30,762 nucleotides of DNA from SZUA-365 sp034002405 (GTDB lineage Bacteria; Bacteroidota; Ignavibacteria; SZUA-365), in the NCBI GenBank assembly GCA_034002405.1, contig JAVFAS010000045.1, positions 1 to 30,762 on the forward strand, in the 5' to 3' direction. Position 1 is the stretch's first letter; the number at the start of each line of letters is the position of its first letter. The notes under the pieces are model-generated. The model made no database searches. It saw only the letters and a program-made list of their open reading frames with translations, and was not told where the DNA came from. The position numbers were made by a program, and so were the translations under genes. This document shows positions 22,276 to 29,783 of this stretch, piece after piece.

Positions 22276-23766
22276 ATGCCCAAACTCCCGAAGTATTTCT
22301 ACAATCCCGTCAGCCTGGTCGGGACCGGCGTCGCGATCGTCGCGTTCGGCACCGTCGTGATTTTCTTCCTCATGGATATCCTCGGCTACATCACGTCGCC
22401 GTATCTCGGGATATTCACCTACATGATCATCCCCGCGGTGATGATCCTCGGACTGCTGCTGATACCGGTCGGCGCACTGCTCGAGCGGCGCCGTCTGCGC
22501 CGCAGCGGCAACGCCGAGCGGAAGTACATGGTGCTCGATCTCAACGAGCCCTCGCATCGGTCGGCGATCATGATCTTCACTGTCGCGACGATGCTGCTGA
22601 TCGTCGTGTCCGCGGCCGGGACATATCAAGCTTATAATTACTCCGAATCGGTGGAATTCTGCGGCGAGGTCTGTCACGTGGTGATGGAGCCCGAATACGT
22701 GGCGTACCAGCATTCGCCGCATGCGCGCGTCCCCTGCGCGGAATGCCATATCGGCGCCGGGGCGGACTGGTTCGTCAAGGCGAAGATCTCCGGCGCCTAT
22801 CAGGTGTATTCGGTGCTCTTCGACAAATATGCGCGTCCGATCGAAACTCCGATCGCGAACCTGCGTCCCGCCCGCGAGACCTGCGAGGAGTGTCATTGGC
22901 CCAACGTGTTCACGGGCGTGAAGGAACTGTCGAAGACCTACTACCCGCTCGACACGACCGAATCGAAGCCCTGGATCATCGTGATGAATCTCAAGATCGG
23001 CGGCGGGCAGAGTGAACTGGGGCCGACCACCGGTATCCACTGGCACATGAACACGGCCAACACCGTGCGCTACGCGGCCACCGATCACAAGCGGCAGGAA
23101 ATTCCGTGGATCGAATCGACCGACCTGACGGGGAAAACGAAGATTTTCCGTTCGATCGAGCAACCCATCGACGACAAGACCCTCGCGTCGCTCGAGAAGC
23201 GCACGATGGACTGCATCGATTGCCACAACCGTCCCTCGCATATTTACTATCCGCCATTCCGCACCCTCAACGACGCGATGGCGCTCAATCGCATCGATTC
23301 GACGCTGCCCAACATCCGCGCGCTCGCATCGGGTGCGATCACGCAGGACTACACGTCGAAGACCGAAGCCCTGCGTCTGATCCCGAGCTACGTGCGGCGC
23401 GAGCTGAAGACACACGCGCCCGATGTGCTTGCCCGCCGGGCGCATGACGTCGACCGGAGCATCAAGGAAATCCAGGCGATTTACGCGCGCAACTTCTTCC
23501 CCGAGATGAAGGTGTCGTGGAAGCACTATCCCAACAACATCGGCCACACCTACGATCTTGGCTGCTTCCGCTGCCATGACAACAAACATGTGACCGACGA
23601 CGGCGACGTGCTCACCAATGACTGCAACGTCTGCCACACCATCGTCGTGCAGGGACCGACCGACAATCCGCAGCAGAATATGCGCGGCATGGAGTTCGTC
23701 CACCCGGCCGACATCGACGACGCGTGGCGCGACGTCCCCTGCTCAAGCTGTCATCTTGGCGTGTGA
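22276..23766 (+). CDS. Seven-heme NapC/NirT-family quinol dehydrogenase, ImcH-like
   Basis: This inner-membrane cytochrome probably takes electrons from menaquinol and passes them to periplasmic cytochromes. The 496-residue protein has three membrane helices (about 14-36, 45-68, 96-118) and then a periplasmic domain. Six CXXCH sites begin at Cys154, 203, 313, 430, 450 and 489. A seventh, first site is CGEVCH at 129-134, with three residues between the Cys, followed by Met137 as in the Met-ligated first heme of NrfH/NapC-type proteins. Size, three helices and seven hemes match Geobacter ImcH. It is the first gene of the cytochrome set and is followed after about 195 bp by the 13-heme gene. The ATG at 22276 lacks a strong Shine-Dalgarno (GAGAG nearby). 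Confidence 0.92.
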   Translation: MPKLPKYFYNPVSLVGTGVAIVAFGTVVIFFLMDILGYITSPYLGIFTYMIIPAVMILGLLLIPVGALLERRRLRRSGNAERKYMVLDLNEPSHRSAIMIFTVATMLLIVVSAAGTYQAYNYSESVEFCGEVCHVVMEPEYVAYQHSPHARVPCAECHIGAGADWFVKAKISGAYQVYSVLFDKYARPIETPIANLRPARETCEECHWPNVFTGVKELSKTYYPLDTTESKPWIIVMNLKIGGGQSELGPTTGIHWHMNTANTVRYAATDHKRQEIPWIESTDLTGKTKIFRSIEQPIDDKTLASLEKRTMDCIDCHNRPSHIYYPPFRTLNDAMALNRIDSTLPNIRALASGAITQDYTSKTEALRLIPSYVRRELKTHAPDVLARRAHDVDRSIKEIQAIYARNFFPEMKVSWKHYPNNIGHTYDLGCFRCHDNKHVTDDGDVLTNDCNVCHTIVVQGPTDNPQQNMRGMEFVHPADIDDAWRDVPCSSCHLGV

Positions 23767-23960
23767 CCGGTATTTCGCAGAATCCGGTCTTCAGTTCCGG
23801 ATACAAAAATCCTTCGTGTGCATTGGAAAAATGCCGGGGTTTTTCGATTTTTCAATGACAACATTTTGCAGTGGAAACTGTTTCTTGTGGCAACTACCCT
23901 CCGTTTCTGATACAGCAATCGTCATCGTCGCACATATCCCCACCGAAAGGTAGCTTTTTT

Positions 23961-26141
23961 ATGCCCAAAAAAGAGACATTTTTATCCTTCATTTGTTTGT
24001 TCGTCATGACCCTCGCCGCCGGCACGCCGGCGTTCGCGCAGAGCTCGGAAGACTGCCTCGCCTGCCACAGCGACAAGGACCTGACGATGGAGAAACGCGG
24101 ACGCGAGATCTCGCTGTACGCCAACGCGTCCGTCCTGCGAAAATCCAGTCACGCGAAACTCTCCTGCGTTTCCTGCCACACCGGCTTCGATCCCAACGAG
24201 ATGCCGCACAAGGAGAACATCCAGCCCGTGCAGTGTTCGAGCTGTCACCAGGATTGGTCCGCGAAGCACGCGTTCCATTCCGTGCAGCTGCTGACGGCCC
24301 GGAGCAAGGGCACGCTGCAGACCGCCTGCAAGCAATGCCATGGCACGCACGACGTGATGCGTCTCGACAATCCCGCCTCGCCGTTTCACGCGAAGAATCT
24401 CACGCAGACCTGCGCCAAGTGCCATCCCGACGTCGCGACCACCTTCGCGGACTCCGATCACGGCAAAGCATTGGCGAAGGGCGCGAAAGGTGCGCCGAAC
24501 TGCATCGCCTGCCACACGCAGGATGTGACCGGCCATCAGGGCAAGCTCAGCAAGGCCGAAACCAAGCAATTGCAGGAACAGCTGTGCCTGGACTGCCACG
24601 CCGACAACGAGGACGTGCGCGAGCGCATGGGTCCGACCGCCGCATTCATCAAGGCCTACGAGCACAGTGTGCACGGCAAGGCCTTGCGTGGCGGCAACGG
24701 CGACGCCGCGAACTGCGTCGATTGCCACGGCAGCCATGAAATGAAAGCGGCGTTCGATCCCGATTCAAAAGTCAACAAACTCCATATCGCCGATGACTGC
24801 GGGAAATGTCATGCGGAAATCGCACATGAATTCAAGTCCAGCATTCACGGCACGGCGATTTTCCGCGGAAACCTGAATTCCCCGGGCTGCACCGACTGCC
24901 ACGGCGAACACGACATTCTCAACGTCTCCGACCCGAATTCCCCTGTCGCGCCGCAGAACGTGTCGCGGCAGGTCTGCGCCCCCTGTCACAGTTCGCTCGC
25001 GCTGTCGGAGAAATACGGCTTTGATTCACGGCAGACGCGGAGTTACGAGGACAGTTACCACGGACTCGCCCTTGTGGGCGGATCGAGCGAAGTGGCGAAC
25101 TGCGCCAGCTGTCACGGCGTGCACAACATCCGTCCCTCGAGCGATCCGAAGTCGCTCATCCACAAGGATAATCTGGTGAGCACCTGTGGTACCTGTCATC
25201 CGAACGCGAACGTGCGCTTCGCCACGGGCAAGATTCACGTGGTGGAGGACGACAGGGAAAACGAGCCCCTGCTCTACTGGATCGCGACGATTTACATCAT
25301 CCTGATCGTGGTGATCATCGGCGGCATGCTGCTGCACAACGTGCTCGATTTCCGCCGCAAGGCGATCAACAAGCTCAAGATTCGCCGCGGACACCTGCCA
25401 CATCACACGGGCAGCGCCCGCCTGCATGTGCGCATGACACTCAACGAGCGCCTGCAGCACGGCTCCCTGCTCGTCAGCTTCATCCTGCTGGTCATCACCG
25501 GCTTCATGCTGCGCTTCCCCGAGGCATGGTGGGTCGCGGGCATCCGCGGCATCAGCGAGCATGCCTTCGACCTGCGCTCGCTCATTCACCGCATCGCCGG
25601 CGTGGTCATCCTCGGCGCGAGCTTCTACCATGTGTACTATCTCGCGTTCACCGCACGCGGCCGGCAGTTGTTCATGGACCTGCTTCCGCGCATCAAGGAC
25701 GCCACCGACGCGGTGGGCATGCTCAAGTACAATCTCGGGTTCTCCGACATCAAGCCGAAGTTCGACCGCTTCTCCTACATCGAGAAGAGCGAGTACTGGG
25801 CGCTGGTCTGGGGCAACATTGTCATGGGCGCCACCGGATTGATCATGTGGTTCGACGAGTTCTTCCTCGGCATCTTCACCAAGCTGGGATATGATGTCGC
25901 ACGGTCGATCCATTATTACGAAGCATGGCTCGCCACGCTGGCGATTCTCGTCTGGCATATCTACTTTGTCATTTTCAACCCCGACTCCTATCCGATGAAC
26001 CTGGCATGGCTCAAGGGCACCATCACCGAAGAGGAGATGGAGGAAGAGCATCCGCTCGAACTCGAACGCATCCGCGCGGCGGAACGCGCCGAGGGCAAGG
26101 ATGAAGGTGACGTCGTCAACGTCCCGACCGACGAAGCATAA
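23961..26141 (+). CDS. 13-heme cytochrome c fused to cytochrome b, CbcL-like
   Basis: The 726-residue protein has a signal peptide cleaved near AFA|Q (26-27) and thirteen CXXCH sites from Cys32 to about residue 415. The sites occur in units of about 55-60 residues with SxHGKAL, CxxCHGxHxI and TCxxCH. One membrane helix (about 437-462) and four more follow. The helical part carries the paired His of a formate-dehydrogenase-gamma/HydC-type diheme cytochrome b: HGSLL, IHRIAG, YHVYY, IHYYEAW and WHIYF. This periplasmic-c plus membrane-b fusion matches Geobacter CbcL, described with nine c-hemes; this one has thirteen. It likely oxidises menaquinol and feeds periplasmic hemes. The start at 23961 opens the signal peptide; the upstream open stretch has no such signal. 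GAAAGG lies about 12 bases upstream. A charged Glu-rich tail ends the protein. Confidence 0.92.
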   Translation: MPKKETFLSFICLFVMTLAAGTPAFAQSSEDCLACHSDKDLTMEKRGREISLYANASVLRKSSHAKLSCVSCHTGFDPNEMPHKENIQPVQCSSCHQDWSAKHAFHSVQLLTARSKGTLQTACKQCHGTHDVMRLDNPASPFHAKNLTQTCAKCHPDVATTFADSDHGKALAKGAKGAPNCIACHTQDVTGHQGKLSKAETKQLQEQLCLDCHADNEDVRERMGPTAAFIKAYEHSVHGKALRGGNGDAANCVDCHGSHEMKAAFDPDSKVNKLHIADDCGKCHAEIAHEFKSSIHGTAIFRGNLNSPGCTDCHGEHDILNVSDPNSPVAPQNVSRQVCAPCHSSLALSEKYGFDSRQTRSYEDSYHGLALVGGSSEVANCASCHGVHNIRPSSDPKSLIHKDNLVSTCGTCHPNANVRFATGKIHVVEDDRENEPLLYWIATIYIILIVVIIGGMLLHNVLDFRRKAINKLKIRRGHLPHHTGSARLHVRMTLNERLQHGSLLVSFILLVITGFMLRFPEAWWVAGIRGISEHAFDLRSLIHRIAGVVILGASFYHVYYLAFTARGRQLFMDLLPRIKDATDAVGMLKYNLGFSDIKPKFDRFSYIEKSEYWALVWGNIVMGATGLIMWFDEFFLGIFTKLGYDVARSIHYYEAWLATLAILVWHIYFVIFNPDSYPMNLAWLKGTITEEEMEEEHPLELERIRAAERAEGKDEGDVVNVPTDEA

Positions 26142-26153
26142 TGCGCGCGCGCT

Positions 26154-26188
26154 GCCGGATCCGGACGCCCGCCGCGTCCGGATCCGGC
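26154..26188 (+). other. Perfect 15-bp intercistronic hairpin in the cytochrome operon
   Basis: 26154-26168 pairs perfectly with 26174-26188 around a five-base loop, between the 13-heme and 19-heme genes. No T-run follows; the Shine-Dalgarno AAAGGAAA of the next gene is about 15 bases downstream. It is better explained as an mRNA processing or stability element, or an attenuator, than a full terminator. Confidence 0.7.
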
Positions 26189-26216
26189 GGCGTCTCCCAC
26201 TGAAAGGAAATTTCCA

Positions 26217-28331
26217 ATGAAACTGTCATGCATTTCACGGGACCGGATCGACGCGATCACGCTGGTCCTGGGGGCGCTTCTGCCCGTCATGCTGCTGCTT
26301 GGACTCGCGGCGCCGGTGATCGCGCAGGACAACAGCGATTGCTACGCCTGTCACGAGGACAAGGACATGCGCGGTTCGGTCCAGGGGAAGTCGCGCTCGA
26401 TGTTCGTCGACGCGCGTGTCTTCGGAAAATCCGTGCACGCGCAGTTCGAATGCGTCATGTGCCACAGCGACGTCGATCCCGACGACCTCCCGCACGCGGA
26501 TGATCTCGAGCCGGTCGACTGCGCGACCTGTCATGGCGATATCGCCGAGAAGCAGCTGCGCTCGCTGCACGGCAAGGCCGCCAGGCGGGGCGATCCGCTG
26601 GCGCCGACCTGCAAGACCTGCCATGGCACGCACAACATTCTCAAATCCGACGATCCGAAGTCCCCGGTACGCGCGTTCAACATCCCCTTCCTCTGCGGCA
26701 CCTGCCACAAGGAGGGATCCCCGGTTTCACGGCAGCGCGCGATCCATCAGGACAACATTCTCGAAAATTATTCGGAATCGATTCATGGCGAGGGACTGCT
26801 GAAGAAGGGACTCATCGTCTCGGCGACCTGCATTTCCTGTCACACCGCCCATGAAATGCTGCCGCACACCGATCCCGCCTCCTCGATCGCGCGGAAGAAC
26901 ATCGCGAAGACCTGCGCCACCTGTCACACGCAGATCGAGAAGGTGCATGTCAAGGTGATCAAGGGCGAGTTGTGGGAGAAGCAGCCGCATCTGCTGCCGG
27001 CCTGCGTCGACTGCCATCAGCCGCACAAGATCCGCAAGGTGTTCTATGACCAGGGCATGGCCGATGCGCAGTGTCTCGACTGCCATCAGAAGCCGAACCT
27101 GCGCGGCAACGACGGGCGGTCGATGTTCGTCGACTACCAGGAAATCGGACATTCGCGTCATAAAACCGTTTCCTGCAGCCAGTGCCACTCGGGCGTGAAC
27201 CAGTCACACAAGCGTCCCTGCGACACGATCAAGAAAAACAAGGTCGACTGCGCGAGCTGCCACCCCGAGACCGCCGAGCAGTACACGATGAGCATCCACG
27301 GCAAGCAGCTGATCAGCGGCGATCCCAATGCACCGACCTGCATCGAATGCCACGGGTCACACGGGATTTTAGGAAAAAAGAACCCGAATTCCCGTACCTT
27401 CCCCACGCGTATTCCCGCGCTCTGCGGTGAATGCCATCAGGCCGGGAAGACGGGGGCGGCGCGCGTGGCCAACAAGGAAGACGTGGTCACGCACTATGTC
27501 GAGAGCATTCACGGCAAGGGACTGTTGCAGAGCGGTCTGGTGGTGACCGCGCAGTGTACCGACTGTCACACGGCGCATTCGGTGCAGAAGCGTGACCACC
27601 CCGAGTCGAGCATCCATCCGAAGAACGTCGCGGGCACCTGCGGCAACTGCCATCACGGCATCGAGGAACAGTTCGCCCAGAGCATTCACAGCCGGCTGGT
27701 CAGCACGAGCGACAAGCGGCTGCCGACCTGCAACGACTGCCATTCCGCGCACACGATCCGCCGCGCCGACACACAGGGCTTCAAGCTCGAGATCATGGAC
27801 CAGTGCGGCCGCTGTCACGAATACATCGCCGAGACCTATTTCGACACCTATCACGGCAAAGTCTCGCAGCTCGGCTACACGAAAACCGCGAAATGCTACG
27901 ACTGTCATGGCGCGCACAACATTCTCCCGGTCAGCGATCCGCGCTCCACGCTCAGTCATGGAAACGTAGTCGAGACCTGTCGGAAATGCCATGCGGGCGC
28001 GAACCGCCAGTTCGCCGGCTATCTCTCGCATGCGACGCATCATGATCCCGACAAGTATCCATACCTGTTCTGGACCTTCTGGGGAATGACCGCCCTGCTC
28101 ATCTTCACCTTCATCATCGGAGGCACGCATACGATTCTCTGGCTGCCGCGCGCGCTGCAATGGCGCAAGGAACTCAAGCGGATGGAAGAATCGGGGATGC
28201 ATGACGAGGAGGAGGACTTCACGACCGGTGCCGTGGCGACGGACCCCGACGATAGGGCACCCGACGACGGGGTACCCGACGACAAATCCCCCGACACCGA
28301 GTCCGACGCGCACAGAAAGGAGAACGACTGA
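26217..28331 (+). CDS. 19-heme membrane-anchored cytochrome c
   Basis: The 704-residue protein has an N-terminal signal region ending near PVIAQ and nineteen CXXCH sites from Cys42 to about residue 590. A single membrane helix at about 614-642 and an acidic Asp/Pro-rich tail follow. Hemes 1-8 and 9-16 are colinear duplicates: Cys42/286, Cys132/375, Cys205/447 and Cys263/505 are 242-244 residues apart, with RSMFVD repeated after hemes 1 and 9. Hemes 17-19 resemble hemes 3-5. Units carry SIHGKxL and CHGxHNIL as in the 13-heme protein. The C-terminal helix (TFIIGGTHTILW) aligns with the first helix of the fused CbcL-like protein, so with the next gene it forms the split version of that fusion. 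AAAGGAAA precedes the ATG. It is probably a periplasmic electron store or wire docked to the cytochrome b. Confidence 0.9.
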   Translation: MKLSCISRDRIDAITLVLGALLPVMLLLGLAAPVIAQDNSDCYACHEDKDMRGSVQGKSRSMFVDARVFGKSVHAQFECVMCHSDVDPDDLPHADDLEPVDCATCHGDIAEKQLRSLHGKAARRGDPLAPTCKTCHGTHNILKSDDPKSPVRAFNIPFLCGTCHKEGSPVSRQRAIHQDNILENYSESIHGEGLLKKGLIVSATCISCHTAHEMLPHTDPASSIARKNIAKTCATCHTQIEKVHVKVIKGELWEKQPHLLPACVDCHQPHKIRKVFYDQGMADAQCLDCHQKPNLRGNDGRSMFVDYQEIGHSRHKTVSCSQCHSGVNQSHKRPCDTIKKNKVDCASCHPETAEQYTMSIHGKQLISGDPNAPTCIECHGSHGILGKKNPNSRTFPTRIPALCGECHQAGKTGAARVANKEDVVTHYVESIHGKGLLQSGLVVTAQCTDCHTAHSVQKRDHPESSIHPKNVAGTCGNCHHGIEEQFAQSIHSRLVSTSDKRLPTCNDCHSAHTIRRADTQGFKLEIMDQCGRCHEYIAETYFDTYHGKVSQLGYTKTAKCYDCHGAHNILPVSDPRSTLSHGNVVETCRKCHAGANRQFAGYLSHATHHDPDKYPYLFWTFWGMTALLIFTFIIGGTHTILWLPRALQWRKELKRMEESGMHDEEEDFTTGAVATDPDDRAPDDGVPDDKSPDTESDAHRKEND
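28245..28304 (+). repeat. Four 15-bp repeats in the acidic tail of the 19-heme protein
   Basis: Units beginning CCCGAC start at 28245, 28260, 28275 and 28290 and code PDDRA, PDDGV, PDDKS and PDTES. The tail follows the membrane helix and should face the cytoplasm. Confidence 0.8.
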
Positions 28332-28333
28332 CC

Positions 28334-29185
28334 ATGGCCGCGACCTACATCAAGGCACCGCCCCGACAGTTCCAGCGCTTCACGCGCCTCGAACGCATCC
28401 TGCACATCCTCATGATCGTCAGCTTTCTCAGTCTTGCGCTGACCGGCATGTCGCTGAAGTTTTCCTACACCGGCTGGGCGCGTTTCCTCTCGGCATTTTT
28501 CGGGGGGTTCGAGTCCGCCGGGTACATCCACCGCGCCGCGGCCGTGATCATGTTCGGTATTTTCGGCGCGCATCTCTTCGATCTCGCGCGCAACAAGCGC
28601 CGGCAGTACGGCGGTTGGAAGCCGCTGCTGTTCGGCGAGTACAGCATGATCCCGAACCGCAAGGACTGGGAGGATTTCGTCGGGTCGCTCAAATGGTTCA
28701 TCGGCAGAGGATCGCGTCCCCAATACGGACGTTGGACGTACTGGGAGAAGTTCGATTATTTCGCCGTGTTCTGGGGCATGTTCGCCATCGGTTCGACCGG
28801 GCTGACGCTCTGGTTCCCCGAATTCTTCACGCTGTTCATGCCCGGCTGGATGCTCAACGTCGCCACCATCATTCACAGCGACGAAGCGCTGCTGGCCACG
28901 GGTTTCATCTTCACGGTGCATTTCTTCAACACGCATCTGCGTCCGGAGAAATTCCCGATGGACACCGTGGTCTTCACCGGGCGCATGCCCCTGCATGAGT
29001 TGAAGATGGACAAGCCGCTCGAGTACGCGAAGCTCAAGGCCGCGGGCAAACTCGAAGAACACATGGTCGAAGCCTATCCACCGGTCGTCGAACGCACCAT
29101 CCGCGTCTTCGGTTGGACCGCGCTCACCATCGGTTTCATCATGGTGATCTGGATCGTGTACGCGATGATCTTCACCTATCGTTGA
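28334..29185 (+). CDS. Five-helix diheme cytochrome b (HydC/FdnI-like)
   Basis: The 283-residue membrane protein has helices at about 22-41, 62-85, 138-160, 178-198 and 258-280. His24, His66, His80, His181 and His196 match the heme-b ligand positions of formate dehydrogenase gamma/HydC relatives. It aligns with the C-terminal half of the 13-heme fusion: IHR, then a late His followed by FF or YF, then a Pro-Met region (EKFPMD against DSYPMN). It starts two bases after the stop of the 19-heme gene, with AAGGAG inside that gene's last codons, so the two are translationally linked. It probably oxidises quinol and reduces the partner 19-heme protein. The fifth helix at the C-terminus is extra relative to the fusion. 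Confidence 0.9.
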   Translation: MAATYIKAPPRQFQRFTRLERILHILMIVSFLSLALTGMSLKFSYTGWARFLSAFFGGFESAGYIHRAAAVIMFGIFGAHLFDLARNKRRQYGGWKPLLFGEYSMIPNRKDWEDFVGSLKWFIGRGSRPQYGRWTYWEKFDYFAVFWGMFAIGSTGLTLWFPEFFTLFMPGWMLNVATIIHSDEALLATGFIFTVHFFNTHLRPEKFPMDTVVFTGRMPLHELKMDKPLEYAKLKAAGKLEEHMVEAYPPVVERTIRVFGWTALTIGFIMVIWIVYAMIFTYR

Positions 29186-29207
29186 GCACACGGCATCGCT
29201 GATACCG

Positions 29208-29243
29208 ACAACGCCCCGGTCGATCACCGGGGCGTTGTTGTTT
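29208..29243 (+). terminator. Terminator of the cytochrome cluster
   Basis: A perfect 13-bp stem (29208-29220 with 29226-29238) encloses a five-base loop and is followed by TGTTT. No gene lies between here and 29299. Confidence 0.8.
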
Positions 29244-29299
29244 CGTCGAGAGGGAACGCGGTCGATGTCGCGATTACGGAACTCCGTCCCGCGGAGGGG

Positions 29300-29677
29300 T
29301 CAGTGGGTAACGGAGAAAACGATGCTGAGACCGATAATCACCAGCACCGCGATGGTGATGCGCACGTAGCGCATGTCGCCGTCGCGCCAGAACGTGTATC
29401 CCGTCACCAGCAGACGCAGGATCGGCGTGAGCATCAGCGCGAAAAGTCCCGCATAGAGATACAGATATGGATTGCGCAGCACATCGAGGACCGATCCATC
29501 GAACAACGTGTCAAGCCACGACAATGTCAATGCGGGAACGGGCATGTCATACCACACGGGCTGCGCGGCATACAGCACGAACCCGGCGAGCATCATCACC
29601 CCGCTCACCACGATCCCCACCCTGAGCGTCAGACTCACAATATGTTCCCGCGAAGCGCTCAACTCACCTGACCTCAT
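29300..29677 (-). CDS. DUF1634 membrane protein
   Basis: The 125-residue protein has three membrane helices, roughly 18-37, 70-90 and 103-122: LRVGIVVSGVMMLAGFVLY, YLYAGLFALMLTPILRLLV and RITIAVLVIIGLSIVF. The first helix sequence and the LTPILR loop are typical of DUF1634. This family is usually encoded beside TauE/SafE transporters, as here, and probably acts as a partner or modulator of them. It has no enzymatic motif. A 16-bp repeat array separates it from the transporter gene. Confidence 0.85.
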   Translation of the reverse strand: MRSGELSASREHIVSLTLRVGIVVSGVMMLAGFVLYAAQPVWYDMPVPALTLSWLDTLFDGSVLDVLRNPYLYLYAGLFALMLTPILRLLVTGYTFWRDGDMRYVRITIAVLVIIGLSIVFSVTH

Positions 29678-29714
29678 CCTTCACGATTTCACATCCACAT
29701 CTTCACCCACATGA

Positions 29715-29778
29715 CCTTTTGCCCTTTTCACCTTTTGCCCTTTTCACCTTTTGCCCTTTTCACCTTTTGCCCTTTTCA
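29715..29778 (-). repeat. Four perfect 16-bp repeats between the transporter and DUF1634 genes
   Basis: CCTTTTGCCCTTTTCA repeats exactly at 29715, 29731, 29747 and 29763. On the transcribed strand it reads TGAAAAGGGCAAAAGG, purine-rich, with several AAAGG Shine-Dalgarno-like cores. A degenerate partial copy joins the array to the transporter stop codon at 29784. Confidence 0.95.
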
Positions 29779-29783
29779 CCTCT

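Noticed and set aside
22159..23703. 514-codon open frame on the minus strand
   Set aside because: It lies antisense to the 7-heme cytochrome, whose heme motifs and helices are unmistakable. The product has no recognisable domain.
28040..29227. 395-codon minus-strand frame opposite the cytochrome b gene
   Set aside because: It is a shadow of a membrane protein with conserved heme His, and has no motifs of its own.
29715..29778. Possible CRISPR or transposon end
   Set aside because: There are perfect tandem 16-bp copies without spacers, no terminal inverted repeats and no transposase nearby.
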